From Chinchilla lanigera (taxonomy: Eukaryota; Chordata; Mammalia; Rodentia; Chinchillidae): a stretch of 64,000 nucleotides of DNA. Below, piece by piece: positions 23,347 through 34,379 of the stretch. Made by a program: the position numbers and the translations under genes. Under the pieces are notes generated by a model. That model saw only the letters and a list, made by a program, of their open reading frames with translations. It was not told the DNA's origin and did not search any database. The stretch spans positions 10,509,214 through 10,573,213 of the forward strand of contig NW_004955466.1 in assembly GCF_000276665.1 (NCBI RefSeq). Direction: 5' to 3'. Each line of letters begins with the position of its first letter. Position 1 is the first letter of the stretch.

Positions 23347-23501
23347 CTGGACATGGTAGCACACACCTATAATCCCAGCACTTGGGGAGGCTGAGGCAGG
23401 AGGATCACTGTGAGTTTGAGGCCAGACTGAGCTACATAGAGTTTAAGGCCAGGCTGGATTATAGCAAAACCCTATCTCAAAGCAACAGCAGCAACAAATA
23501 A
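23347..23501 (+). repeat. B1 SINE with target-site duplication
   Basis: 'CACACCTATAATCCCAGCAC', GAGGCAGGAGGATCACTGTG, a duplicated 'GGCCAG' arm and 'CCCTATCTCAA'. Flanks ACTATATTTTCAG (23334-23346) and GCTATATTTTCAG (23502-23514). Confidence 0.93.
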
Positions 23502-26277
23502 GCTATATTTTCAGGCAGTACCTCTTTATCTATAAAATAAGAGTCACTGGGGCCCCTGTACATGGATATATAACTGGGGTCACTTGGGCAGAATTCACCT
23601 TTTGAAGAGAGGAAGGAGCCCCACAAGACTGCATCTCCCATTTGTGTTGGTCTCTACTGAATCACTGCTTTTTAAATTCAACCTTCTTCTGAGTGTCTGA
23701 CCTTCATCAGTGTCAACACTTCACCAGGGACCTGGAAGGAGGTGGCGTGGTGTGAGTATCCACCATCCTTGTCCCTGACAAAGACCCCTCAGTCCCGGCA
23801 TATAGGCGGGCAGTGGCATGGGAGGACAGCATGCACCAGCGTGCTCCTAGCACCTCTCAGCAGTGCCTGGCCTGCCTCCCTGGGATGACAGAGCAGTCAT
23901 CGGTCTTCATTCCTCAGGAGAAGGCAGGTCCCTGTGACCCTGAGGTCGGGTACTGCAGTCCTTCAGTTCCCTTCTGTCTGGGTAACCTGAAGTCCTTTTG
24001 TCCCTAGGCCTTTTAACAGCTTCAGAGCTGAAATAGCTTCCTCCCAACACTGTCAGCCATACTTGCTCCAGCAAATTCTGAAACAGAATCTAAATAAAAG
24101 AAGCACACTTACTATGGAAGTACAGCTCTAGGGCAAACGGTGAAATGAGTGGTGCTTCCAGCTTCTGTGCAGAGCTCCCCGTAGGAAGGTGCTAAAGACC
24201 TCCTGGGCAGACCAAGGAGGCAGAGGAGTGGCTGCTTCTGCCTCCAGGGACCAATGAAGACACCTGTCCTACTCCTGACTCCGAGATTCTGGTGAAGATG
24301 GAAAATGTTAGGTTTCGTGGACCTCAGAGGCTTCTGAGAATACTCATGAAGACGGTTTGTGGGATGAACAGCAGCCATACTGAACCTGATTCTCCTCTTA
24401 CTATGTTCTGAAAGTTCCTTCCACATCTGTGCTGTATAATCTGCAGATGCTCTTTGAGCAGAAAAAGAGAATGCAAATCCAGTAATCAACTTCTTTGCAG
24501 TTGGGAGGGACACAGAATTATGTTTGGAGAAAGAAGAGTAGGGTGCAAGTTCTTAGCTTGTGAAGGGTGTAGTCAAGGCTCAGTCAAACATTCTGTTGCC
24601 CCATTTCTCTCTCTATATATATAATATCTCTCTCTGTCTTTCTCTTTCTCTCTTTCTCACTCTCTCTAATAGGGCTGACATGAGATACCAGGCTTGGGAT
24701 GGCAATGTGCCCCAAAGTGAAACTACTGCTATTTACCTCTATGGCATTAACCTGGGACACTATTTGGTTTTTTCTAAAGATAATTTACTCAGTCATATTT
24801 GTCACACCACTTGGTATATTATTATTAGTCATCAAAAATATGTTTTATGTTACTCATCAAAGAGCTGTAGTTTCAGTATAACAAAGGTTTAACAGACTTG
24901 AAAAGGGAAAAAAAAGATTTGAGATTTGCACAAAATCGGTGTGTTTCTACCACCCTGTTTTTAGCCACCACTCAGGCTCTGTAATTTAACAAGTTCCATC
25001 CCGTTTTGCAGCAAGCTTCTAGTGCCCTAATTGCTAGCCTTGTTATCATTAGGGTGTAGGTGGAACAGATACATGGACAAAGTGACGGAGAAAGAGGAAA
25101 ATAAGAGTCAAAGTGAGACAGAAAAACAGAGATACAGGTGTGCAGAAAGAGACAGATGGACAGACACACAAACAGAGACAGACAGTAGAGTTTATTTCTG
25201 ATGGTCCTAAATAAAAATAGCTTTCCCTTCTCGTGTTGGTCTGAGAATTTATCCTTTAGAGTATCTTGAGAAGCATCTCTCACAGTGATATCCGGTCTCT
25301 CCCATCCCCTTCCCTACTTCGCACTGGTCCACGCTAGCATGGACTCCATTCCGTGGCAGCCCTGGCCACCATCTCTGCCCCTGCTGTGCCCTCCTGTCCC
25401 CTCCCGCTGGGAGTCGCACACTGCCCTGATTGTCTGGGTCCCTGTTCCCTCAGCATGGCCAATTCACAGCAGCAGCCAACCTTCAGGGTAAAAACAATCC
25501 CACCACAACTCTGAAGCCGATTCCAGCCCAAGACAGTGGCGCTCAAAAAACAGCCCAGGGGCTCATTATCACATCCAGGGCGCAGACAAGTCAGTGTCCC
25601 GGCATATGGAGCCCCCGAGGGAACCTGTGGGCCTGACTGCGTGCCTTGAACACATTGGTGTTACCCAACCTCTTTACAGCCCCTTAGCTCATCGGTAATG
25701 TGGGAATAAAACTCAGTTTTTAGCTCTAGGGTTTCTGGGAATGGGATCATGTATAGCTACTAAGGTTTTTGGGGTGCTTACTATGCAGCAAGTAGAGTTC
25801 TGACCACTGCACATGTATCAACTCTTTGCATTGCTAGAGGAGGGTCTCCAGCCCAGGCAGGCAGGCATAAAATCCATGGTCTCAGTCCTATTCTGGGCCA
25901 GACTTCATCTCTTGCCCTGTCTAGTTACCCATTCCCCTTGGGGCTTACGACCTCACTTCCTCCTGTCTCACCACTTCCTAAGAGCGCCGTGATGTAAGGC
26001 CTTCCTTCCTGATGAGGTCATTAATGCTGCTCTATCTTCTGCCCTCACCATGAGAAGGACATGGTTGGCCTAGCCTGACGAAAGATAAGGGACATATGGG
26101 AGAGAATTGGGTCCCAAGCACACCCTGTACTAGACAGTGCTCCTATCTCCAGATTATTTATTGTATCCATCACCAGTCCATAAAATCTGGGAGGATAGAA
26201 ACCCCTGTCATATTTATACCTGTTTATCAATGCCTGGTACACAGTACTCAATTGATATTTTTAAATAAATAATAGCA
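23502..26277. other. Intergenic sequence with short simple repeats
   Basis: Contains a TC-rich tract (24605-24670), a GACA/GAGA-rich tract (25083-25188) and a weak MIR-like segment (25765-25845). The open frames (for example 24112-24513, 24560-24892) have no recognisable product. Confidence 0.45.
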
Positions 26278-26487
26278 GCCAACATTTACTGAGTACTTAC
26301 TCTGTGCCAGGCTGGATACTGAGCACCTATCTTAGATTATTTTATTGAATTCTCATGATGCCCCCACTTAGCAGGTGGGAAAATAAGGTAAAAGAAATTG
26401 AACAACTTGTCCAACTAGTAATTAATAGAGCTAAGATCTGAACCCAATATGTCCAACTCCAAAGGCCACAATCTTAACCACCGCCCT
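26278..26487 (+). repeat. MIR SINE, nearly full core
   Basis: 'AACATTTACTGAGTACTTAC', CTGTGCCAGGCTGGATACTG, TTGAATTCTCATGATGCCC and 'ACTTGTCCAACTAGTAATTA … AGATCTGAACCCA' follow the MIR consensus order. Confidence 0.9.
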
Positions 26488-27548
26488 CTAGCCACAAGAG
26501 GATGACAGCTCCTGGCAGGCCAGGTACCACAACTTTCCTAAGCCACCGGAAGCTGGGCCCCATCTCAAGGCTCCTGCCCCTCCTACCCCTCCTTCTGACC
26601 CATGCCACCTCTCTGCCATTCCACGTTCCCACTCTTCTGCTCTCACAACATTCCATCTTGGGGGACACACACGCCTTGTAGACTGCTGTCATGTCTAAGA
26701 CAATGTCATCCATGCTAAACTTGAAAACCCACAAAGCCCATCTTCGCTTATACATAGACTAGAAAAGTGTCATTTGTGTCTCAGTTCATATGTTTGAATC
26801 TTACTGATAACACCTGTGGAGCAGTCCCTGGACTTGATTTACACTCAGCTTATTCCAAACGTCCTTCCTTCAAGCTCATGGTCCAAATAACACTTCTCTG
26901 TGGAGCATTTCCACAGGGAAACAGAACCCTTTGATTGGGTTTGTGGGAAAATAAAACACTCAGAACAGCATTTCCTCCCCAGCTTGCTGTATTCCTCCTG
27001 GTGGCAGTCTGGCATATGCTGGTGTTCATCTCTGCATACCTGTCACTTAATGCAGACTTGTTCTTCACATCCTTTCAGGATGAGGGCTCCACTGTCAGCA
27101 TCCCCACCTTTCCCATCTGGCAAGAGAGGAACGGACATCTCTGGCAAATCCTAAAGGTTATACTGCCAGCCCCAGAGACCTTGGGGTGTGCAGGGCTCAG
27201 GCCGGCTGCAGTCACCCCGACACTCTCTCTCTAGCTCCTGTGCTCATGATGTTCCCATCCTCAGAGGAAAGCAGGTTTCCCGGGGGAGCTACATGAGAAG
27301 TAAGAAGACCTACTTCACTCTCAAGATCCAGCAGAGAGAGACATGCTACTCTATGTTTGGCAGATAAATCTGCCGTGACATTTTTCCAATGGACCATAAT
27401 AATACTAACCTGTTCTTTAAATCTCAAAACATTTTTGAACCAATGTTTCCTTTTAAATCTTAACACTAGCCGTTTTCTTTTCTTTCTTTTTTTTTTTAAT
27501 TTTAAAGAGTAAAAGAAGGATGCCATAATAATAGGGGGGGCTTACCAA
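26488..27548. other. Intergenic sequence, nothing recognised
   Basis: Several overlapping short frames on both strands without recognisable domains; T-rich at 27478-27500. Confidence 0.45.
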
Positions 27549-27703
27549 ATTACACACAAAGTGGTAAGAAATTATCAATGGTTATTGTTTTACATATTGT
27601 TATCTACAAGATAGTTTCTCAGGAAAACAAATAGACAAATAATAGTGAGTTACAGACAAAAGAGGTAGGAGATTATCAATAGCTGTTGTACTATACTTTG
27701 GTA
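27549..27703. repeat. 100-base tandem repeat running into the assembly gap
   Basis: TTACACACAAAGTGGTAAGA at 27550 recurs as TTACAGACAAAAGAGGTAGG at 27650, and the following 'ATTATCAATGGTTATTG' recurs as 'ATTATCAATAGCTGTTG'. The period is exactly 100 bases; the second unit is cut by the gap. Confidence 0.8.
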
Positions 27704-28313
27704 NNNNNNNNNNNNNNNNNNNNNNNNNNNNNNNNNNNNNNNNNNNNNNNNNNNNNNNNNNNNNNNNNNNNNNNNNNNNNNNNNNNNNNNNNNNNNNNNN
27801 NNNNNNNNNNNNNNNNNNNNNNNNNNNNNNNNNNNNNNNNNNNNNNNNNNNNNNNNNNNNNNNNNNNNNNNNNNNNNNNNNNNNNNNNNNNNNNNNNNNN
27901 NNNNNNNNNNNNNNNNNNNNNNNNNNNNNNNNNNNNNNNNNNNNNNNNNNNNNNNNNNNNNNNNNNNNNNNNNNNNNNNNNNNNNNNNNNNNNNNNNNNN
28001 NNNNNNNNNNNNNNNNNNNNNNNNNNNNNNNNNNNNNNNNNNNNNNNNNNNNNNNNNNNNNNNNNNNNNNNNNNNNNNNNNNNNNNNNNNNNNNNNNNNN
28101 NNNNNNNNNNNNNNNNNNNNNNNNNNNNNNNNNNNNNNNNNNNNNNNNNNNNNNNNNNNNNNNNNNNNNNNNNNNNNNNNNNNNNNNNNNNNNNNNNNNN
28201 NNNNNNNNNNNNNNNNNNNNNNNNNNNNNNNNNNNNNNNNNNNNNNNNNNNNNNNNNNNNNNNNNNNNNNNNNNNNNNNNNNNNNNNNNNNNNNNNNNNN
28301 NNNNNNNNNNNNN
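27704..28313. other. Assembly gap (610 N)
   Basis: A run of N only. The 219-codon frame reported across it is meaningless. Confidence 1.
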
Positions 28314-29190
28314 GGCAGTTCCTCTTGAGGTGGCTTGGCTTTTAACAGTGATAGCAGATGAACGCAGTCGTCGAGCTCTTCTTGGGACCCCGGGAATCAG
28401 GCTTGGGGTCTGTTTCTCTTAGTGCTACAACAAAAGCAGCTGCTTTTTCTCAGTCTCTTTGTTTTCTCTCCTTGGCCTCCTCCTCGTCATGGCTATGGAA
28501 TACTGAGGAGGCAATTCTTATTAACATCTCAAGTGAGCCATCTGGGGCAAAAGCCATTCTTTGTAGCTTTTTCTCTCCAGCCTCCCATCGCATTGGGACC
28601 CCACAACCAGACAGTGTCCTCTCCCCACCGTCAGCACAGGCAGCAGAAATCTTGCTGCAGACCTCTAAGGGAGCTCCACCACAGCCTGTACTGTCAGGGG
28701 AAAAATGGCTTCCAGGGAGTCTCCCCAGGTATTGTGCAAGGTCCTCCTGGTTTACAGCTTCCGAATGGCTCTCATGACCCCAGTCCACAGGACCTCTGAC
28801 TCCTCGGGCTTAGTCTATATTCTCATGTTCTCCAAGTCCTTGTTCAGCAGCTGCCCCTCCACTGACTCTGGAACTTTCTGTTTCTCAATGGCAGGAGCAA
28901 GAGTGACCCGTTGTGTGGCATGTATTCCCAGGGGTTTCTCCATATTTCTCCCAGGGGAATCTCCATGATTCACTCACCTCCCTGGGTGGGCATCTGCAGC
29001 TGGTGCATAGTGGGCCAATTGTGTCATTGTTTTCCTGTGTCATGGCAGTTCTCAATTGAGCAGCGGTGGCCAGCCTGAGGGCTTCCCTGGTGCCAGGGGG
29101 CCTTCCTTCTGGGTGCCTGTGAGGCAGGGAGCTGGCCCGAAGACTGAGGCTCCCCTCCATGAGGCTTCCCGCTAACACTCGCCATTTTCT
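28314..29190 (-). pseudogene. Decayed endogenous retrovirus gag (ERV1/gammaretrovirus-like), capsid to zinc-knuckle region
   Basis: On the minus strand the frame 28788-28450 ends with a Leu/Ile-rich helix, then S-V-F-H-S-H-D-E-E-E-A-K-E-R-K-Q-R. This is the pattern seen at the capsid C-terminus of gammaretrovirus-type Gag. After a frame break it continues with A-A-A-F-V-V-A-L-R-E and, at 28356-28315, a Cys-x2-Cys-x4-His-x4-Cys nucleocapsid knuckle. A TAA stop occupies the residue right after the second Cys. Upstream (28789-29190) the frames are broken and only weakly gag-like. Further sequence would lie in the gap. The gene is dead: at least one stop and one frameshift. No LTR was identified on the right side. 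Confidence 0.7.
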
Positions 29191-30244
29191 AAAGGCAAGG
29201 GAAGTATTAGTCTCAGAAAATCCTTAAAATACAGGATGAAACTTATTTCCAATTTTTCTTCCCAGTTTCCAAAATTAGGTGATCACAAGAAAACTGGAGA
29301 CAATACCCCCCAACTTTGGTGTTTAGTGTGGTCAAATGACTCTGATAATAATTTCAAGTCCGTGAGAAGAGGTGGACAGTGGCATAGCAACAGTGACCAG
29401 ATGCTTAGTTTTAGGTTATTGATCCCCAAAGAACACCACATGGGACACCTGCATAATCCAAAGCAGGTGAACTTGAATTCCTACTTGTGTGCATATGTGT
29501 GAAAATATTCAGTTCACTCATAAAGATGCTATATATCTAAAGCCTTGGTTGTTTATCTTCAGATCTTGTAAGCATCAGTTCAGAAAACCTGAGACTGAAA
29601 ACATATTAGACTAGAAGTCAAGTACTAGATCATTAACCATGGCTGGGATGCAGAGCATGTAAACCCTGTTATATGGCAGGAAGAAGGTCTGGTATCCTAT
29701 ACCCAAATGCCTGATGACTTTGGGCACGCGAGTTCAGGGCCAGGCACTCAGACAAAAGGGGAGGAGAATTTCCGAGTTTACAGAGATGAGGTTGGGAGAC
29801 AGATGGAGGGGCCTGAGCAGGAACCTGCACCATGGTTGTGGTGGGACCCTCTCCTCTCGATTCCATTAGAACTCAATTTGTTCAGTGCCAGTGGATTTCT
29901 ATAGAAACCAAGGAAAGGCTGAGGTTAGGTTGATGCGATGCAAAGACCAAGAGGCTGAGTGGAAATGGAAACAGGATTATCCATGCTGAGAAGACTGGGA
30001 TGGGGTTTGGACTTTCACAGTTTATGGTGTTGAACCATAACACCAGCTTGACTATGTCTCCAGGTAGGTAGGAGCTTCTAGGTCACATCCAGGTTGCAGC
30101 TAGATGGTATGTTTCTCCCAAAATATTTTAAGCTCTAGCTAATTACCTTTGCAATAGAAGTAGAAAGTCATGCATTGTATCTGCCTATTTAAAAATCACA
30201 TTCCATATAGCATTTCTTCTAAATGTTAGATAATAACAAAAACT
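29191..30244. other. Intergenic sequence, nothing recognised
   Basis: No feature supported. Confidence 0.5.
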
Positions 30245-30400
30245 AATCTTTATTGTGATCACAATGTGCCAGGCTCTGTTCTTTTATTATTTTAATCTTC
30301 AGTCCAAATTCATGTGGATGGATTTCCCATTATTTCCATTTAATGGATGAGAAATATGAGGACGAGAGAATTTAAGAACATTGTTCAGTGTCACAAAAAC
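30245..30400 (+). repeat. MIR SINE fragment
   Basis: 'CAATGTGCCAGGCTCTGTTC', 'CATTTAATGGATGAGAAA' and 'AGAACATTGTTCAGTGTCAC' follow MIR order. Confidence 0.75.
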
Positions 30401-30410
30401 TAATCGATAT

Positions 30411-30602
30411 GGCTGGGTATGGCGGTGCACGCTTATAATCTCAGCACTCAGGGAGGCAGAGGCAGGTGGATCACAAGTTCCATCTCAGCCTGGGCAACTT
30501 ATTGACTTAGTGAGATTCTCTCTCAAAATTTTAAAAAATGAAAAAAAGGTCTGGGGATGTGGTTCATTAAGAAGGCTCTAGGTTCGATTTCCAGTTCCAC
30601 AC
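30411..30602 (+). repeat. B1-ID dimeric SINE
   Basis: B1 part (GGCTGGGTATGGCGGTGCAC, AATCTCAGCACTCAGGGAGG), an A-rich linker (30520-30547), then an ID part (GGTCTGGGGATGTGGTTCA, TAGGTTCGATTTCCAG). Confidence 0.9.
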
Positions 30603-30638
30603 ATCACCACCACCACCATCATCATCATTACCACCATC

Positions 30639-30669
<31 letters not shown>
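30601..30669 (+). repeat. (CAC/CAT)n trinucleotide tract
   Basis: CACCAC and CATCAT units at the tail of the dimeric SINE. Confidence 0.95.
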
Positions 30670-31325
30670 GTAGACTCATTATTTGAACACAGGCCATTCC
30701 CTGAATTACTGTGAAAATAATTATTATCAGAGAAGTTCCATAATTACCTTCTACACTACCTTGTGTAATGATTACCTTTTAACATTTCTCTTGTCATTTG
30801 CATTATATATTGGGTCTAGAGTAAGAGACACCTTCCTTAGGGTGGGTAACTTAGAGAAAATCTTTTCTGAAAAACTTGGCAAGGTCAGTCAATTACCAAA
30901 TAACTTTTGAGTAATTAGTATGTTCTAGGCACTCACAGTCTTAGCATTCAATACTCATCTTCCACCTGAAATATCATTCTTTTACTCTTGTTTTAGTGAA
31001 TGTAAAAAAAAAAAACCTTCATTCTCTCAAACTGACTTAGAACAAGAATATTTTGCAAATACCACATTTAAGAGTGTGATTTAAATTATTCAAGGATAAG
31101 CTCATTACATCTTGAAGCAATGGTACTTTAATATTTGTCACGAGACTCTTCTGGGTTGAGGCCAGATGGTATTTCTTTTGCAAACTTCATAGTAAGGTAG
31201 TGGTTTGAATTTTCTAGCTATTCTGCCTGACACTGGAAAAAATAATGCTGACTTCATACATCTTCTTTATTTTTGTGTCAAGATCTTAATGCAGGATACA
31301 AAGGTTATTTTCAAAAAATAAATTT
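30670..31325. other. Intergenic AT-rich sequence, nothing recognised
   Basis: No feature supported. Confidence 0.5.
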
Positions 31326-31413
31326 GGGCTGGGGATATAGCTCAGCAGTACTAGCGCCTGCCTGGCAAGCACAAGGTCCTGAATTCAATTCTGGTACCTA
31401 AATAAATAAGTAA
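31326..31413 (+). repeat. ID SINE
   Basis: GGGCTGGGGATATAGCTCAGC head, a B box 'GGTCCTGAATTCAATTC', and an AAATAAATAAGTAAGT tail. Confidence 0.9.
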
Positions 31414-31469
31414 GTAAATTTATTTTAGGAAAGTAAATTATTTTAGGAAAGTAAATTTATTTTAGGAAA
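31414..31469 (+). repeat. Three-unit 18-19 base tandem repeat at the ID tail
   Basis: Three copies of GTAAATTTATTTTAGGAAA (31414-31432, 31433-31450 with one base missing, 31451-31469). Confidence 0.9.
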
Positions 31470-32366
31470 GTAACAGTACTCTGTTACATTAGATCACCAC
31501 AAGGGATTTTGAAAGAAAATTTGCTTCTGTTATGAAATCTACTCTTCTTCAGTGTGAGACACTTCTCTCTTTCCATTAGAAAGGACTAAAAAGACACAGT
31601 ATGATTCAGGAATTATCTTATATCAACCCAGGTCAGACGCTGGTTAGTATTCATTTCAAAATTGCCTAACCAGAATCTTCTTTCTTTACTTTAAATTTTT
31701 TTGTATAAATAGTTTAAGGAATAATTACAAAAGACATAACTATGTTACTGTCACCTAAGTCAAGGAGAAAAACACTGACAAAATATCCTATGCCCACAGG
31801 TGTCCTCCTATTCACAACTCCACCTACCCCTAGAGGGATCTAGACGGAGCTATCATTAGCTCACCATTTGTGTTATTGTCTTAAATCTTATGGATGTATA
31901 ATAATAATAATAATAATAACAACAACAACAACACAGACTAATTTCACTCTTTCAATTTTAAAAACTAGGGTCATTCTCTAAATCTTTTTCATAACCTTCT
32001 TCTTTTGTTCAAAATTCTGTTTTTGTTGTTTGTAGTAAAAACTCCTTTGCTTTTATTTCAAATTCCTCTGGTTACTGGTGCAGTTGAACGTTTGAAGTTA
32101 TTTTTTAAGCATTTGACAGGGATGTTTATATTTTTTTGTTGTTCTATTGCAGATGGTTTATTGGATAATGTTCTAGGTATCTAATTTTTAACCTTGAGTT
32201 TCTCATATAGAATTTTATTGATATCAGTAAGATAAAGACAATTGATTTCATGGCAAGTGTAGTTTTAAAAGGCATACAGTTCTAAATTGTAATTTGAGGT
32301 GAATTCAAGGGCATTAATATTTGTGAAACTGTTCTGCACGCTCGGAAAGAATAAGACAAAGGGGAA
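31470..32366. other. Intergenic AT-rich sequence
   Basis: Includes an (AAT)n/(AAC)n tract at 31899-31933; otherwise nothing recognised. Confidence 0.5.
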
Positions 32367-33150
32367 TGACTTCCGCTTCCAGAAAGATGGAGTAGATGTA
32401 CTTTTCTTATTCCTCTTGCTAGGTTCAACTAAACACCCTGACACAATATGTAACACAAACCTAACAAGACTTGCATAGGTGGAGAAAAGAAGGCAGACCA
32501 GGAAGGAGCTCTGAAATCTAAAGAACAGCACAGAGGTGCAATCTCTGAACTGTCCTTTCACATCCACTACCCCAGATTGGTTGCTAGGGAAGTTGGCAAC
32601 CCAGAGGTGCCCATGAATACAGACAAAAAGAAGCCTAAGAAAAAGCCTGCTCTTCCTAGGCAAAGAACCAAGGAAGGAAAAAAACATAAATGTAGAAAAT
32701 AAGCTCTTTACTGCAGCGGAAACCAAAGGAAAAGTTGACAAAAGCTCTATGGGAAGCCCAGGCATCTACTCTCTCTAGGTGCCTCAATATACCCGCCACG
32801 GTGCTGTTAAGGCTGAGGAGGGAGCCAGAACTTTCATTTGGTTTGGGCAGTAATGAGGCCTCTCTTTTCCATGTGGTCAGTGGGGATCACCTCCTAGACT
32901 TCCACCCCTACTCAGCAATAATGAAGTACTCTTCGCTTCTCTTGCCCCCATCCACCTGTGGGGCCAGGAGAAGCCGCAAGGGGGCAATAACCAGGCACTG
33001 CCACCCCTCCCAGCCAGGGAAAGGACAGTGCAGGACTAGTGGGCAGCTTGGATAAAGAGCCATCCCTGGGAGCTCAGGTGAGGCTCCATGCGGGCCACTG
33101 GTGCAAAGGATAGAAAAGATTTTTCTGGAGAATGAGAGATCACACAAATG
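32367..33150 (+). mobile_element. L1 LINE 5' UTR-type fragment
   Basis: Begins GACTTCCGCTTCCAGAAAGATGG. It later has 'AACTTTCATTTGGTTTGGGC', 'GGTCAGTGGGGATCACCTCC', 'GGGGCAATAACCAGGCACTGC', 'CACCCCTCCCAGCCAGGGA' and GAGCTCAGGTGAGGCTCC, an order typical of the 5' region of old mammalian L1s. No ORF1 or ORF2 follows, so the copy is 3'-truncated or internally deleted. Confidence 0.6.
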
Positions 33151-33227
33151 AACCTGTTTCCATTTTGTTTGGCTTTCAAAACTCCCAGAACCAAATGTAG
33201 GATATCAGAGGATCACAGAGCTATGTA

Positions 33228-33475
33228 CAGGTTCAACACTCTCACCAAAAAAATGTAAAATATGTATGTAATGCTCCAAAATTCAAAACTTTTTGAGTGC
33301 TGACATGATGCTAGAGCACACTAATAGATTTTAGAGCATTTTAGATTTCAAATTTTTATATTTGACATTGTCAGCTGGTTAAGTCTGTATAAACATTCCA
33401 AAATATAGAAAACCAAAATCAGAAACACTTCTGGTTCCAAGAATTTTGGATGAGGGGTACTTAGCCTCGGTTTAC
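33228..33475 (+). mobile_element. Tigger-type DNA transposon fragment (different family)
   Basis: 'ATGCTCCAAAATTCAAAAC', 'TTGAGTGCTGACATGATGC', 'AGAAACACTTCTGGTTCCAAG' and 'AATTTTGGATGAGGGGTAC' match the pattern of a Tc1/mariner-type element with TTTGGATAAGGGATACT-like ends. Confidence 0.65.
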
Positions 33476-33523
33476 TTTCCATTAACCTGATGTTGCATTC
33501 CAAGTCTGTGTGTTCTCTGCCTT

Positions 33524-33905
33524 TGTGATGGTTTTTAGATGTGACAACTTGGCTTAGCTACATTCCCTAACTTTTCATTTATACATTAATCTTGGTGTTA
33601 CTAAGCAGGCATTTGGTAGATACAATTAAATCTATAATCAGGTGATGTTAAAATCAGAAGACTATTGTAGGTAATGAGAATGGCTTGATTCAATCATTGG
33701 AAAAGCTTAAGAAGAAGAAATTCCACTCCGGGACTTAGAGCTTGCCTAAGCACTCCAGCCTCCCTTTCCTGATGGCCTGTCCTATGCATTTCAAACATGC
33801 TTAGCCACCCCACGATTACCTGAGACAATTCTTGGCATCAAATTTCATAATACACTGTATATATTTCCTATCAGTTTTGTCTCTCTGTGAGAGAATCCTA
33901 TGTGA
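33524..33905 (+). mobile_element. MLT2-type ERVL LTR, diverged
   Basis: Starts TGTGATGGTTTTTAGATGTG, has CATTTGGTAGATACAATTAAA, AATCAGGTGATGTTAAAATC, 'GCACTCCAGCCTCCC' and an 'ATATTTCCTATCAGTTTTGT…CTCTGTGAGAGAATCCTA' end, parallel to the better copy at 11363-11924. Confidence 0.65.
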
Positions 33906-34379
33906 GTACATATGTTCCTACTTCATAGTTTGCATTATAGTAAATATCTCTAAATCACTGTAGATTGAAGGGGAGCATAAACAATAAATACTTCTATATC
34001 TTTTTGGTTAGCCTTTGGATAAAGTTCAACCGTCATGAGCTACCTAAAGGTCTTTATATATCACTAATATTTTTTACTGTCGTAGTAACGTAGTAAATAT
34101 TACAGATAACAAATTTCTATGGATGTTTTTACTTAAATACATAATATTGACTAGTATTTATGGTTTGTTTTGTAAAGTACTACAACCGTACTAGCCTTGG
34201 CTCTTTTGTGCAGTTCCACCCCACACCACAGGCGGCAGCAGAAGCCCTTTCTAGTTCGCGGTTTTCAAGGCAGCTCCTATCTCTGTCAGACCGGACCAAG
34301 TCACTGTCAACAAGGGGGCAATCGTCATAGAGTCCATTGACCTATGCCTACGATTACTTTCTTAAGGAATCCTCCTCCT
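33906..34379. other. Region immediately upstream of the Tmem260 CpG island
   Basis: AT-rich to 34190 and then rising in GC. No repeat recognised. No oppositely oriented gene is evident. Confidence 0.55.

Noticed and set aside
26850..27234. Frame with a membrane-helix-like stretch (26935-27234)
   Set aside because: One hydrophobic run in a 99-codon frame with no upstream start context or homologue that I know.
27686..28345. 219-codon open frame
   Set aside because: It is made of the N gap and carries no sequence information.
30601..30669. Trinucleotide array, considered as a CRISPR-like or structured repeat
   Set aside because: Plain CAC/CAT microsatellite at a SINE tail with no spacer structure.
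32265..32765. 166-codon minus-strand frame with many aromatic residues
   Set aside because: It lies antisense over the L1 5' fragment and has no recognisable family; treated as chance.
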